Origin: JAGVSR01 sp963825555
GTDB taxonomy: Bacteria > Pseudomonadota > Alphaproteobacteria > Rhizobiales > Hyphomicrobiaceae
Direction of reading: 5' to 3'
Assembly: GCA_963825555.1 (NCBI GenBank)
Contig: CAWGTZ010000004.1
Location: 1 to 64,000 of the forward strand
Length of the DNA: 64,000 nucleotides
In this document: in pieces, positions 21,736 through 30,088 of the stretch
How positions within the stretch are numbered: the first letter of the stretch is position 1
Layout: each line of letters begins with the position of its first letter
The notes under the pieces: model-generated
The model's input: the letters and a program-made list of their open reading frames with translations, nothing else
What the model was told of the DNA's origin: nothing
Databases searched by the model: none
Program-made: the position numbers and the translations under genes

Positions 21736-23268
21736 ATGAAAAAACGCGACAGTCAGATTCTCTTTTTTTTCGCTGCGGTGCTGCCGACTGCGCTAGGTGG
21801 CGCGCTGGCTGTATCTGCGCAAAGCGATTTCGTGGAACTGACGAACGGCGAGGCCCCGAGCGAGAAGATTTTGAAACTGGCGGCCTCCACCACGCTCGAA
21901 CCGGGCGAGGAAAGTCCCGGTGGCGGTGCCACCACGCGCCGCAGCCGTGTCAATAGAGATGCCTTCTCACAACCGTCACAGGGGATCAGCTTCGAGAATG
22001 AAGGCCGTTTCCGAATCGGCAATTCGATCTTCCGCAAATTCTGGGTGACGGCCCCATCGTCGACGGATTCCTCCGACGGTCTTGGCCCCCTCTACAATGC
22101 GCGGGGTTGCCAGAACTGCCACCTGAAGGATGGACGCGGGCATCCGCCAGCGGCGAACTGGCCCGAAGAAACAGCCGTCTCCATGTTTCTGAGGCTCTCC
22201 ATTCCGCCCCGTAGCGAAGAGGAGAAGCGGCTTATCGCACAACGCCGTGTCAACTTCATTTCGGAACCGACCTACGGCGCGCAGTTGCAGAACTTCGCAG
22301 TGCAGGGTGTTCCGATAGAAGGCCACATGCGGATCGACTACGCCGACAAAATCGTCGAGCTTGGCGATGGCACCCGCGTCGTCTTGCGCGAGCCAAAGTA
22401 CAGTGTGGTGGAATTGGGCTACGGCGCGCTTCACCCCGAGACCATGCTTTCACCCCGCGTTGCGCCCCAGATGATCGGTCTCGGTCTTCTTGAAGCGATT
22501 CCCGAGGACGTTATCCGGTCGCGCGCCGATCCCGATGATCGCGACGGTGACGGCATCTCCGGCCGCGCCAACGAAGTATGGTCCATCGACGATCAAAAGG
22601 CCGTCCTTGGCCGCTTCGGATGGAAGGCCGGTAATCCCAGCATTGCGCAGCAGAGCGCGGAAGCTTTTGCCGGCGACATCGGCATCGCCAATCCGTTGAT
22701 GCCCGCAGCCTATGGAGACTGTACGAGCACCCAAACCGTTTGCCTGAACGCGCCAAATGGCAATAGCGCGCGCCAGGACGGCCACGAGGTCGGGAAGGAA
22801 CTCTTCGACCTCGTCGTGTTCTACACACAGAACCTTGCCGTGCCTCCCCGCCGCCGGGCGGATGACCCCGAGGTTCTCGCCGGCAAATCGCTTTTCAACA
22901 CCATCGGCTGCGCGTCGTGCCACGTGCCCTCCACCATGACTGGCACCGTACCTGGGCAACCGCACCTCTCCAACCAGAAGATCTGGCCCTATACGGATCT
23001 CCTGCTCCACGACATGGGCGAAGGGCTCGCTGATAATCGGCCCGAAGGAATAGCCAATGGCCGGGAATGGCGCACGCCGCCGCTCTGGGGCATCGGCCTC
23101 ACGGGTGCCGTCAGCCGGCATACGCTCCTCCTTCATGATGGGCGCGCCCGTAACATCGAGGAGGCGATCCTCTGGCACGGAGGGGAAGCGCAAAAGGCGC
23201 GGGACGCCTATGCGAAGCTCGATGCTGACGAACGCGCGGCGCTCGTGAAGTTCGTGAAGTCGCTCTGA
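21736..23268 (+). CDS. Di-heme oxidoreductase / thiol oxidoreductase-like c-type cytochrome (DUF1111)
   Basis: The 510-residue protein has a signal peptide (about 1-28, ending AVSAQS) and two heme-c attachment motifs, CQNCH near residue 125 and CASCH near residue 391. This is the pattern of the di-heme oxidoreductase family (COG3488), distantly related to MauG and cytochrome c peroxidases. It is expected in the periplasm and needs the Ccm maturation system. The family is repeatedly found beside imelysin genes in iron-uptake loci, where a redox role on iron is proposed but unproven. ATG 21736 has only a weak ribosome binding site. Confidence 0.85.
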   Translation: MKKRDSQILFFFAAVLPTALGGALAVSAQSDFVELTNGEAPSEKILKLAASTTLEPGEESPGGGATTRRSRVNRDAFSQPSQGISFENEGRFRIGNSIFRKFWVTAPSSTDSSDGLGPLYNARGCQNCHLKDGRGHPPAANWPEETAVSMFLRLSIPPRSEEEKRLIAQRRVNFISEPTYGAQLQNFAVQGVPIEGHMRIDYADKIVELGDGTRVVLREPKYSVVELGYGALHPETMLSPRVAPQMIGLGLLEAIPEDVIRSRADPDDRDGDGISGRANEVWSIDDQKAVLGRFGWKAGNPSIAQQSAEAFAGDIGIANPLMPAAYGDCTSTQTVCLNAPNGNSARQDGHEVGKELFDLVVFYTQNLAVPPRRRADDPEVLAGKSLFNTIGCASCHVPSTMTGTVPGQPHLSNQKIWPYTDLLLHDMGEGLADNRPEGIANGREWRTPPLWGIGLTGAVSRHTLLLHDGRARNIEEAILWHGGEAQKARDAYAKLDADERAALVKFVKSL

Positions 23269-23386
23269 CGCTGGGCCGTCTCGACAGGAAAAGCGTTGCC
23301 GGACTGCCGCACCTCAGGGGATTCTTCTCAGGCGTTGGATGGTGGAATCGCGTATCTTCTCGTTATTCTTGAGTATCGAAGTCCAC

Positions 23387-23417
23387 TTTTGAATCGTTGA
23401 AAACTATCGCGTTTGAC
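23387..23417 (+). promoter_or_regulatory. Irr-box-like palindrome plus TTGAC block upstream of the TonB receptor gene
   Basis: TTTTGAA-TCG-TTGAAAA (23387-23403) matches about 11 of 14 defined positions of the remembered rhizobial Irr element. It is followed by AAAACTATCGCGTTTGAC (23400-23417). The distance from palindrome start to the end of TTGAC is 30 nt, identical to the imelysin upstream region. Inferred iron-responsive control. Confidence 0.45.
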
Positions 23418-23485
23418 TCAAATCGGGATTGTTGGCTTCTTGAGCTTGCGTCGCGCCTGCGACGTCGTCCGGCTAGTGCCGGGCG

Positions 23486-23521
23486 CCTGATCTCGAGATC
23501 TTGACTCTCGACCATTGGGGG
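23486..23521 (+). promoter_or_regulatory. 36-nt leader element shared with the imelysin gene
   Basis: It begins CCTGATCTCGAGATCTTG and ends in the GGGGG ribosome binding site. GATCTCGAGATC is a perfect 12-bp palindrome here. It is 30/36 identical to 19869-19904 and lies 69 nt after the TTGAC block, against 71 nt in the imelysin case. Confidence 0.55.
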
Positions 23522-23526
23522 AACCG

Positions 23527-25884
23527 ATGAAGTGCAGTATGTCCCGCGGGAGCTTTTCCCGTAGTCAATTCACGTCTCACTTTGCAGTCCTCGCCGCCTC
23601 TATCTCGACCGTGGCACTGGTGACTGTGGCTTGCTCGTCAATCGCTGCGGCACAAGAGGCTCTGACGGAGCAAGAGCCCACACTTCCCGAAATCGAAGTC
23701 GTTGCGCCGCCCGAGCCGGAGCCCGAGGCCGCTCCGCAGACCGCGGAGCCGCAGCCGACAACGCAACCTGCTGCAAAGAAGAAAAAGACCGCAGCGAAGA
23801 AGCCTGCGCCAGCTCCCGTGCCAGATGTCGTCCCTCCCGAGGATGCCGAACCGTCGGCCGTGGCTGGTGCAGATGGCGGACCGGTTGGCGTCGGCTCCGA
23901 TGCACCCGGCGTTCCCGGCACCGGCACGACAGGCATCGACGGCTACATCGCCACCGGCACATCCACGGCCACCAGGACGAACACACCGCTGATCGACATT
24001 CCGCAGTCGATCACCATCATCACCAAGCAGCAGGCCGAAGACCGCGGCAGTCAGACGGTCGGCGAGGCGCTTCTCTACGTGCCGGGCGTGGCCGTGGCAC
24101 AGGGCGAAGGTCATCGTGATGCGATTACCATCCGCGGGCAGCGAACGACTGCTGACTTCTTCGTCGACGGCGTTCGCGACGACACAGAGTATTTCCGCGA
24201 TCTCTACAACGTCGAGACCATCGAGGTCTTGAAGGGTCCGGCGGCCATGATCTTTGGCCGCGGTGGAGGCGGTGGTGTCGTCAACCGCGTTACCAAGAAG
24301 GCGGATGGTGAGCGTGTGCGCGAGGTAACCTTCAACACTGGCATGTTCGAACGCGCACGCGCGACGATCGATGTCGGCGACAGGATCTCGCCGGATGCCG
24401 CGTTTCGCCTCAACGCGATGTATGAGGACTCGGAGAACTTTCGCGACTTCTTTGAACTCGAGCGCTACGGCATCAATCCAACCGCAGCGTTTAAGATCGA
24501 CGATCGCACGAAAATCTCGCTCAGCTACGAGTACTATAAGGACGACCGCACGGTTGATCGCGGCGTACCGTCGTTCAATGGTCGCCCATCGCGCGGGCCC
24601 ATCGAGGATTTCTTTGGAAACCCGAATGAAAGCTTCTCGAATTTTGAGGGGCACACCGCCACGGCGACGATCGAACATCGCACGGATTATGGCCTGAACT
24701 TCCGCAATCACACGTTCATCGCTAGCTACGACAAATACTATCAGAACGTATTTGCAAACAGCCAGGTCGGGCCCGTGGGCGAGGTCGCACTTGATGCCTA
24801 CGCGAACAATGCGGAGCGGCAGAGCCTCATCAATCAGACCGACGTGACGTATCGTTGGGACATGGGCGGCGGCATCCGGCACACGCTCGCAGCCGGAACC
24901 GAATTCGCGTTCCAGGAAACGGAAAGCTGGCGGAATGTTCCAAGCGTGCCTCTGGGGCCGGTGTCCTTTAGCAATCCGACGAGCTTTGCTCCGGTTGATT
25001 TCGACAATCCGACGCGTCGCCGATCGACTGATGTGGACACCTACAGCGGCTATGTTCAGGATCAACTCGAGATCACGAGGTACTTCGAGTTGATCGGCGG
25101 GCTTCGCTTCGACCGCTTTGATGTAGATTATAAGGATGGGCTCAATCCGAACAACGATGCAGATCGGGTGGACGATGTGTGGTCCCATCGCGTCGGCGCT
25201 GTCTTCAAGCCCATGGAAACGCTGTCGGTGTACATCAGTACGTCGAATTCCTTCCTGCCAAGCGCAGGTGATCAGTTCGACAATCTGCAGCTTGTGAACG
25301 GCGATACACTGGAGCCTGAAGAGTTTCAGAATGACGAAATCGGTTTCAAATGGTGGGTGGCTCCGCGCCTCCTCTTCACCGGCGCAATCTTCCAGCTCGA
25401 TCGCTCTAACCAGATCGTGACGACGGGGCCGCAGAGCGGCCAGCAAGTGGGTCTGACGCGGACGAGAGGCGGCGAACTTGCGCTGACGGGATACGTCACG
25501 GACCAGTGGCAGATCTCTGCGGGTTGGGGGCACCAGATCGCTGAGGTGATCGACGGGGGCGACCTGACCGGGAAAGAGGTGCCGTGGGTCCCCCACAATG
25601 TGTACTCGCTATGGAACCGCTACCAGTTAACGCAGATGTTTGGTGCGGGCCTCGGTGTCATCCATCAGGACGAGAGTTTTGCCAACACCGACAACGCAGT
25701 CGTCCTTCCCTCGTTCACGCGCGTGGACGCGGCCTTCTTCTTCGATTTCAACGAGAACTGGTCGGCGCAGGTCAACGTCGAGAACATCTTCGACGAGGAG
25801 TACTATCCGGCTGCGCACAACAACAACAATATCTCGCCCGGCGCGCCGCGGCAGGCCTTCGTCACTGTGCGGGCGCGGTTCTGA
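23527..25884 (+). CDS. TonB-dependent siderophore receptor
   Basis: The 785-residue outer-membrane receptor takes up ferric siderophores using TonB/ExbBD energy. After a signal peptide (to about residue 42, SSIAAAQ) comes a TonB-box-like PEIEVVAPP. A linker of about 65 residues rich in Pro, Ala, Glu and Lys follows. The plug domain (from about 135: LIDIPQSITIITKQQ, DGVRDDTEYFRD, VLKGPAAMIFGRG) leads into a 22-strand barrel ending in the aromatic VTVRARF. It resembles FhuA/FoxA-type hydroxamate receptors, but the ligand cannot be read from sequence. ATG 23527 is preferred over TTG 23515 because GGGGG precedes it. It is followed by a strong terminator. Confidence 0.92.
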   Translation: MKCSMSRGSFSRSQFTSHFAVLAASISTVALVTVACSSIAAAQEALTEQEPTLPEIEVVAPPEPEPEAAPQTAEPQPTTQPAAKKKKTAAKKPAPAPVPDVVPPEDAEPSAVAGADGGPVGVGSDAPGVPGTGTTGIDGYIATGTSTATRTNTPLIDIPQSITIITKQQAEDRGSQTVGEALLYVPGVAVAQGEGHRDAITIRGQRTTADFFVDGVRDDTEYFRDLYNVETIEVLKGPAAMIFGRGGGGGVVNRVTKKADGERVREVTFNTGMFERARATIDVGDRISPDAAFRLNAMYEDSENFRDFFELERYGINPTAAFKIDDRTKISLSYEYYKDDRTVDRGVPSFNGRPSRGPIEDFFGNPNESFSNFEGHTATATIEHRTDYGLNFRNHTFIASYDKYYQNVFANSQVGPVGEVALDAYANNAERQSLINQTDVTYRWDMGGGIRHTLAAGTEFAFQETESWRNVPSVPLGPVSFSNPTSFAPVDFDNPTRRRSTDVDTYSGYVQDQLEITRYFELIGGLRFDRFDVDYKDGLNPNNDADRVDDVWSHRVGAVFKPMETLSVYISTSNSFLPSAGDQFDNLQLVNGDTLEPEEFQNDEIGFKWWVAPRLLFTGAIFQLDRSNQIVTTGPQSGQQVGLTRTRGGELALTGYVTDQWQISAGWGHQIAEVIDGGDLTGKEVPWVPHNVYSLWNRYQLTQMFGAGLGVIHQDESFANTDNAVVLPSFTRVDAAFFFDFNENWSAQVNVENIFDEEYYPAAHNNNNISPGAPRQAFVTVRARF

Positions 25885-25907
25885 TCGCCAGCACGGCATT
25901 GAAAAGG

Positions 25908-25939
25908 AAAGGCCGGGCGGCTTGCCCGGCCTTTTTTTT
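25908..25939 (+). terminator. Rho-independent terminator after the siderophore receptor
   Basis: An 11-bp perfect stem (AAAGGCCGGGC / GCCCGGCCTTT) with a 5-nt loop runs into eight T residues. It lies 24 nt after the receptor stop and before the convergent tautomerase gene. Confidence 0.93.
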
Positions 25940-25955
25940 CATCAGTTTCTTTGCC

Positions 25956-26345
25956 TTAGAGCTCGCCCGTCAGGAACTGAGCGCGCCCCAACCCGAATGA
26001 CCAGTCTTCGTCCGAGCAAGTCACCATGTTGATCATGACGTCAGATGGAGAGATGCCGCAGCATTTTTGCAGTTCCTCCACCGCGAGCGTGTAGAACGTC
26101 TCCTTCATCTCGCGCGAGCGCGGCCGTGTCGTAATCTGGATGAACACGAACTTGTCCGTGCGTGGGATGTCGAGCCCGGTGTCCTCCATTATCATGCGCG
26201 ACGACTTGTGCTCGGTAACGATCTGGTAGCGGTCCCGCGTGGGCACTTTGAAGGCGGCGAGCATCGCGCGGTGCAGTGCATCGAGCAGCGTTTTCAGCTC
26301 AGCATCGGTGCGACCTTCATAGAGATCTACGCGCAGGAGGGGCAT
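25956..26345 (-). CDS. Tautomerase-family protein (4-oxalocrotonate tautomerase superfamily)
   Basis: The 129-residue protein starts MPLLRVDLYEG, so removal of Met exposes Pro-1, the catalytic base of the tautomerase superfamily. It is about twice the length of a single 4-OT unit and resembles the longer MSAD/cis-CaaD-like or tautomerase_3 members (ELKTLLDALHRAMLAAFKVP; FIQITTRPRSREMK). Substrate unknown. The open frame reaches 26648, but that part runs through a tRNA gene, so ATG 26345 (preceded by a CCTCC complement, i.e. GGAGG) is the start. Confidence 0.8.
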   Translation of the reverse strand: MPLLRVDLYEGRTDAELKTLLDALHRAMLAAFKVPTRDRYQIVTEHKSSRMIMEDTGLDIPRTDKFVFIQITTRPRSREMKETFYTLAVEELQKCCGISPSDVMINMVTCSDEDWSFGLGRAQFLTGEL

Positions 26346-26442
26346 GCGAGCCTCACGGGTGTGGAGATTTTGAACGGTGGAAAACGACCCGCCCCTGCGG
26401 CGCGTGCCGGGGGCGGGATCTCCAGCTTTTCGCTGATGAATT

Positions 26443-26518
<76 letters not shown>

Positions 26519-26660
26519 TGAAACCTGGGTCGTCGTCGCACGGGGTCGAACTTTTCAACGGCACCCGAACGAACCCGTGTCCTATTCCCTGCTCAATGAA
26601 ACTGCAAGTGGCAAGTCGCCGCCAAGGGTGCAAAAATCTCCGGCCCAACCGAATGCGGGA

Positions 26661-27044
26661 TCAAATCTCTTCCTCGCCCTCGTCCACCGGGCCGCCGATT
26701 ATGTTGGAGACATCGCCGCCCTCTTCCTCTTCCTCCTCGAGGAAGGTCTCGTCGTCCTCGGCCGGAATGTCCTCCGCATCCTCGATCTCGGCCAACGCCT
26801 CGTCACCGTCCTCCGAGCTGGAATCATCCGAAATATCCTTCTCGGCAGTCAGCTCCTTCTTGGGCTTACGCGGCGCCTTTTCCTCGGCTATCACGGCCGC
26901 CAGCGGCAGCGTCGAGTGCGCGATCTGATAGATGGTCCCGCAGATCGGGCACGCGATCGGTTCCCGATTGAGATCGTAGAAGCGGGCGCCGCACTCGTTA
27001 CTCTGGCAGGTGCGCTTGGTCCCGCGCGCGGCTTTGGTCGACAT
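26661..27044 (-). CDS. TIGR02300 (FYDLN-motif) zinc-ribbon acidic protein
   Basis: The 127-residue protein has an N-terminal zinc-ribbon-like domain, CQSNECGARFYDLNREP followed by CPICG, which is the hallmark of this alphaproteobacterial family. A basic linker (EEKAPRKPKKE) and a long Glu/Asp-rich tail follow. Its function is not known; the domain suggests nucleic-acid or protein binding in the cytoplasm. The start at ATG 27044 is set by homology. Its place next to tRNA-Ala and divergent from aroA is common in the Rhizobiales. Confidence 0.85.
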   Translation of the reverse strand: MSTKAARGTKRTCQSNECGARFYDLNREPIACPICGTIYQIAHSTLPLAAVIAEEKAPRKPKKELTAEKDISDDSSSEDGDEALAEIEDAEDIPAEDDETFLEEEEEEGGDVSNIIGGPVDEGEEEI

Positions 27045-27292
27045 GGAAAACCCCGGCAATGAATTGGAAGGATGGCGGTCTGCCACAGTGAACCGCGGCT
27101 GTCAAAAGCAAATCCTGCCGCATGCAACCCGGGAGAGCAGCGGGGCGCCCGTTCCAAGGCGGGGCGAGGCCAGCGGGCGGGGCTGCGGCCCGTTGACAGG
27201 GGACGCGCCCTCGGCTCTATCCGTCGGCACGGGGTCAAAAATATTGCTGGGTCTCTGGTGCCTCCGGCCAGGCCCGTCGAGAGGCGGAAAGC

Positions 27293-28636
27293 GTGTCGAA
27301 CTTGAGCGTCGAGGAGGTCAAGCCTCTTCCACTGATGGCGAAAAAGGCCACCGGTCTCTTCGGGCGCGTCCGGGTTCCGGGCGACAAGTCCATCTCCCAC
27401 CGTGCGCTGATTTTCGGGGCCATGGCGACCGGCACCACCATGGTCAAGGGGCTGCTTGAGGCCGAAGACGTTTTAAACACGGCCAAAGCTGTCACAGCGT
27501 TGGGTGCGCCAGCCACCAAATCGGGCGATACCTGGACTGTTCTCGGCCGTGGAACCGGGGGTCTGAAGCAGCCCGACGGTCCCATTGATTTCGGCAATTC
27601 GGGCACGGGGACGCGGCTTATGATGGGCGTTGTCGCCGGCCACGACATCACCGTTACGATGACGGGGGACGCCTCACTTTCCCGCCGGCCAATGGGCCGC
27701 GTCCTGAAGCCGCTTCGGCAGATGGGGCTCCTCACCCGCGAGGACCGGGACACCCTTCCTCTCACCGTCGAGGGCTCATCGCACCTTGTGCCGATCGAAT
27801 ATGTCCTACCCGTCCCGTCCGCCCAGGTGAAGAGCGCCATTCTGATCGCCGGCCTGATGGCGGCAGGCGAGACGACAGTTGTGGAGAAAGAGCCGACCCG
27901 TGATCATACCGAGCGCATGCTTCGGTATTTCGGCGCCGATGTGCTGACGCAACAGAAGAACGGCCAGACGCGCATTACCGTACAAGGCGACGCGGAGCTT
28001 CAGGGCCGCGACGTCGTGGTGCCCGGAGACCCGTCTTCGGCCGCTTTTTTGATCTGTGCTGCACTTCTGGTGCCGGGGTCGGACGTGACGGTGGAAGGCG
28101 TGCTTGTCAACGAGACGCGCACGGGCCTCTACACGACACTTCAGGAGATGGGTGCCGATATCGCGTTCCTCAACGAACGCGAGGAAGGCGGAGAGCCTAT
28201 CGCTGATATCCGGGCGCGCTTCTCCAAACTCAAGGGAGTTCATGTGCCGTCTGAACGCGCGCCGTCCATGATCGACGAATATCCCGTACTCGCCGCCGTG
28301 GCCGCATTCGCCGAGGGCGCCACGCGCATGGACGGCCTTGCCGAGTTGAAGGTCAAGGAGAGCGACCGGCTCGCTGCTACGGCAGCGGGGCTTGCGGCGA
28401 ACGGCGTCCGCGCGACCGTCGATGGCGACACGCTCATTGTCCATGGCACGGGGCAGGTGCCGGGGGGAGGCAAAGTTGAAACTCACCTTGATCATCGCAT
28501 TGCCATGGCGTTCCTGACCATGGGGCTTGCGAGCGAAAAGCCGGTCATGGTGGACGACACGGCCATGATCGCTACGAGCTTTCCCGAATTCCGCAACCTG
28601 ATGGAACGCCTAGGTGCTCAGTACGCGGCGTGCTGA
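27293..28636 (+). CDS. aroA: 3-phosphoshikimate 1-carboxyvinyltransferase (EPSP synthase)
   Basis: The enzyme joins phosphoenolpyruvate to shikimate-3-phosphate in the shikimate pathway. The 447-residue sequence resembles the rhizobial class II form: VPGDKSISHRALIFGAMA, SLSRRPMGRVLKPLRQMG, VPGDPSSAAF, RAPSMIDEYPVLA and HLDHRIAMAFLTMGL. At the position decisive for glyphosate response it has GNSGTGTRL, with Gly where CP4-type enzymes have Ala. The start is GTG 27293 with GAGGCGG upstream; ATG 27335 is an alternative. It heads a run with a small secreted protein, cmk and rpsA. Confidence 0.95.
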   Translation: MSNLSVEEVKPLPLMAKKATGLFGRVRVPGDKSISHRALIFGAMATGTTMVKGLLEAEDVLNTAKAVTALGAPATKSGDTWTVLGRGTGGLKQPDGPIDFGNSGTGTRLMMGVVAGHDITVTMTGDASLSRRPMGRVLKPLRQMGLLTREDRDTLPLTVEGSSHLVPIEYVLPVPSAQVKSAILIAGLMAAGETTVVEKEPTRDHTERMLRYFGADVLTQQKNGQTRITVQGDAELQGRDVVVPGDPSSAAFLICAALLVPGSDVTVEGVLVNETRTGLYTTLQEMGADIAFLNEREEGGEPIADIRARFSKLKGVHVPSERAPSMIDEYPVLAAVAAFAEGATRMDGLAELKVKESDRLAATAAGLAANGVRATVDGDTLIVHGTGQVPGGGKVETHLDHRIAMAFLTMGLASEKPVMVDDTAMIATSFPEFRNLMERLGAQYAAC

Positions 28637-28753
28637 AGCCGGGCAATGAGAGCGATCTGCCGGGTAACGACGCGCGCGATCCTGCATTGCCGAAAACGGC
28701 ACACTCAGGCACCATCCAGAAAGGCTAGAACCCTTCACTCCGGAGTGCCGGCC

Positions 28754-29035
28754 ATGAGGACAATCCAGATCCTGAGCGCCGTTGGTCTCGTCGTGCTGGC
28801 GGGAAACCTCGTTGCGCCGCCGCAGGTGCAGGCTCAGGAGGAAGTTCCCAAGGACATCATCGCCACGCAAATTCGCAAGCAGGGCTTCGCTTGCGAAAAA
28901 CCGCAAAATGCTGTGCTTGATAAAGAGGCCTCCAAGCCGGATGAGCCGGAATGGATCCTCACTTGCGAAAGCGCCCGCTATCGTGTCCGCATGATTCCCG
29001 ATCAGGCGGCGCAAGTCGAAGTCCTCGGCGAGTGA
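28754..29035 (+). CDS. Small secreted protein, unknown
   Basis: The 93-residue protein has a clear signal peptide (MRTIQILSAVGLVVLAGNLV, cleavage near VQAQEE). The mature part of about 65 residues is charged and holds two Cys (FACEKP and LTCESARYRVRMIPD) that could form one disulfide. GGAG lies 8 nt before the ATG. It sits between aroA and cmk in the same direction. I do not recognise a named family; similar short periplasmic proteins are common in Hyphomicrobiales. Confidence 0.65.
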   Translation: MRTIQILSAVGLVVLAGNLVAPPQVQAQEEVPKDIIATQIRKQGFACEKPQNAVLDKEASKPDEPEWILTCESARYRVRMIPDQAAQVEVLGE

Positions 29036-29129
29036 TCGCCGGTACTCTCCCGCCGCATGTGCCTCCCGCACGCTTGACCTGCTGCGCTGCCTCGGGCAGT
29101 GGGCACAGAGGGAACGCGGGGGAAAAGGC

Positions 29130-29759
29130 ATGATTATCGCCATCGACGGGCCGGCAGCCTCGGGCAAGGGCACGCTCGCCAAAAAAATCGCGGCGCAGTT
29201 TGGCTACCACGTGCTCGACACCGGACTGCTCTACCGGGCTGTGGCGCGGGACGTGACGGCGCGGGGTTTTCGCCTGGACGACCGCTGGGCGGCCCTGGCC
29301 GCCGCGCGCAGCCTCGATCCGGCCTCCCTCGACGATCCGGTCCTGCGCGGCGTCGCAGCCGGCGACAAGGCCTCCGTTGTTGCCCGAATTCCGGAAGTGC
29401 GCGCGGCCTTGCTCGAGTATCAGCGCGATTTCGCCCGGCAGGCTCCCGGCGCCGTGCTCGACGGGCGCGACATCGGCACCGTCGTGTGCCCCGATGCCCA
29501 GATCAAGATCTTCGTCACGGCCTCGGCGGAAGAGCGCGCCCGCCGCCGTTACCTCGAGCACCAGGGCCGGGGCGATGCCGCCACCTACGAGGAGCTGCTG
29601 GCCGACATCCGCGCCCGGGACGAGCGCGACAGCGCCCGCGCCATTGCCCCGCTGAAATCAGCCCCGGACGCGGTGACGATCGACACAACGACCCTCGACG
29701 CCGAGGCGGCCTTCGCGGCGGCAATCGAGATCATTGGTGCGCATATGGCCGGCTCATAG
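29130..29759 (+). CDS. cmk: Cytidylate kinase
   Basis: The 209-residue cytoplasmic enzyme phosphorylates CMP and dCMP. It opens with MIIAIDGPAASGKGTLAKK, holding the P-loop. It also has the nucleotide-binding LDTGLLYRAVA and LDGRDIGTVV and the lid-region arginines of ARRRYLEHQ. Its length is near the usual 210-230. The cmk-rpsA order is conserved in many proteobacteria, and rpsA follows 329 bp downstream. Confidence 0.94.
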   Translation: MIIAIDGPAASGKGTLAKKIAAQFGYHVLDTGLLYRAVARDVTARGFRLDDRWAALAAARSLDPASLDDPVLRGVAAGDKASVVARIPEVRAALLEYQRDFARQAPGAVLDGRDIGTVVCPDAQIKIFVTASAEERARRRYLEHQGRGDAATYEELLADIRARDERDSARAIAPLKSAPDAVTIDTTTLDAEAAFAAAIEIIGAHMAGS

Positions 29760-30088
29760 GCCCGTCCGGCGCTCCGCATGCGGCTTGGCCCCCTTGCCAC
29801 CTGCCGCTACTTCCGCTAGAACCCGCGTTATCTGACGCCGCTGTCGGATCGACCATGAGGAAGGTCGGCCAACGGAGGGGCTCCAACGCGGGCCGCTCGA
29901 AACGTGTTGGCAGGGCAACTAAAGCCCATCACGGCGGCATCACTCAGCAGATCAAACATCCCGCCGGCATCTCGCCCTCTGGCCGCGCATACGCGCGCTC
30001 GGGGTCATGTCGGTTTTTCATCAACCTGGTGCTGTTGCGGGCCAACCCCCGCTTCCGGCCATAACGCACATTGTTCGAAGGAGACTGG
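29760..30088 (+). other. cmk-rpsA intergenic region / rpsA leader
   Basis: 329 bp with no supportable gene; the short open frames lack ribosome binding sites. No clear terminator follows cmk, so cmk and rpsA may be co-transcribed. The stretch probably holds the rpsA promoter and a leader through which S1 could autoregulate, as in E. coli. I see no specific sites that prove this. Confidence 0.4.

Noticed and set aside
23638..25596. 652-codon open frame antisense to the TonB receptor
   Set aside because: It is the shadow of a high-GC gene; it has no ribosome binding site and no domain, and the sense strand has clear receptor motifs.
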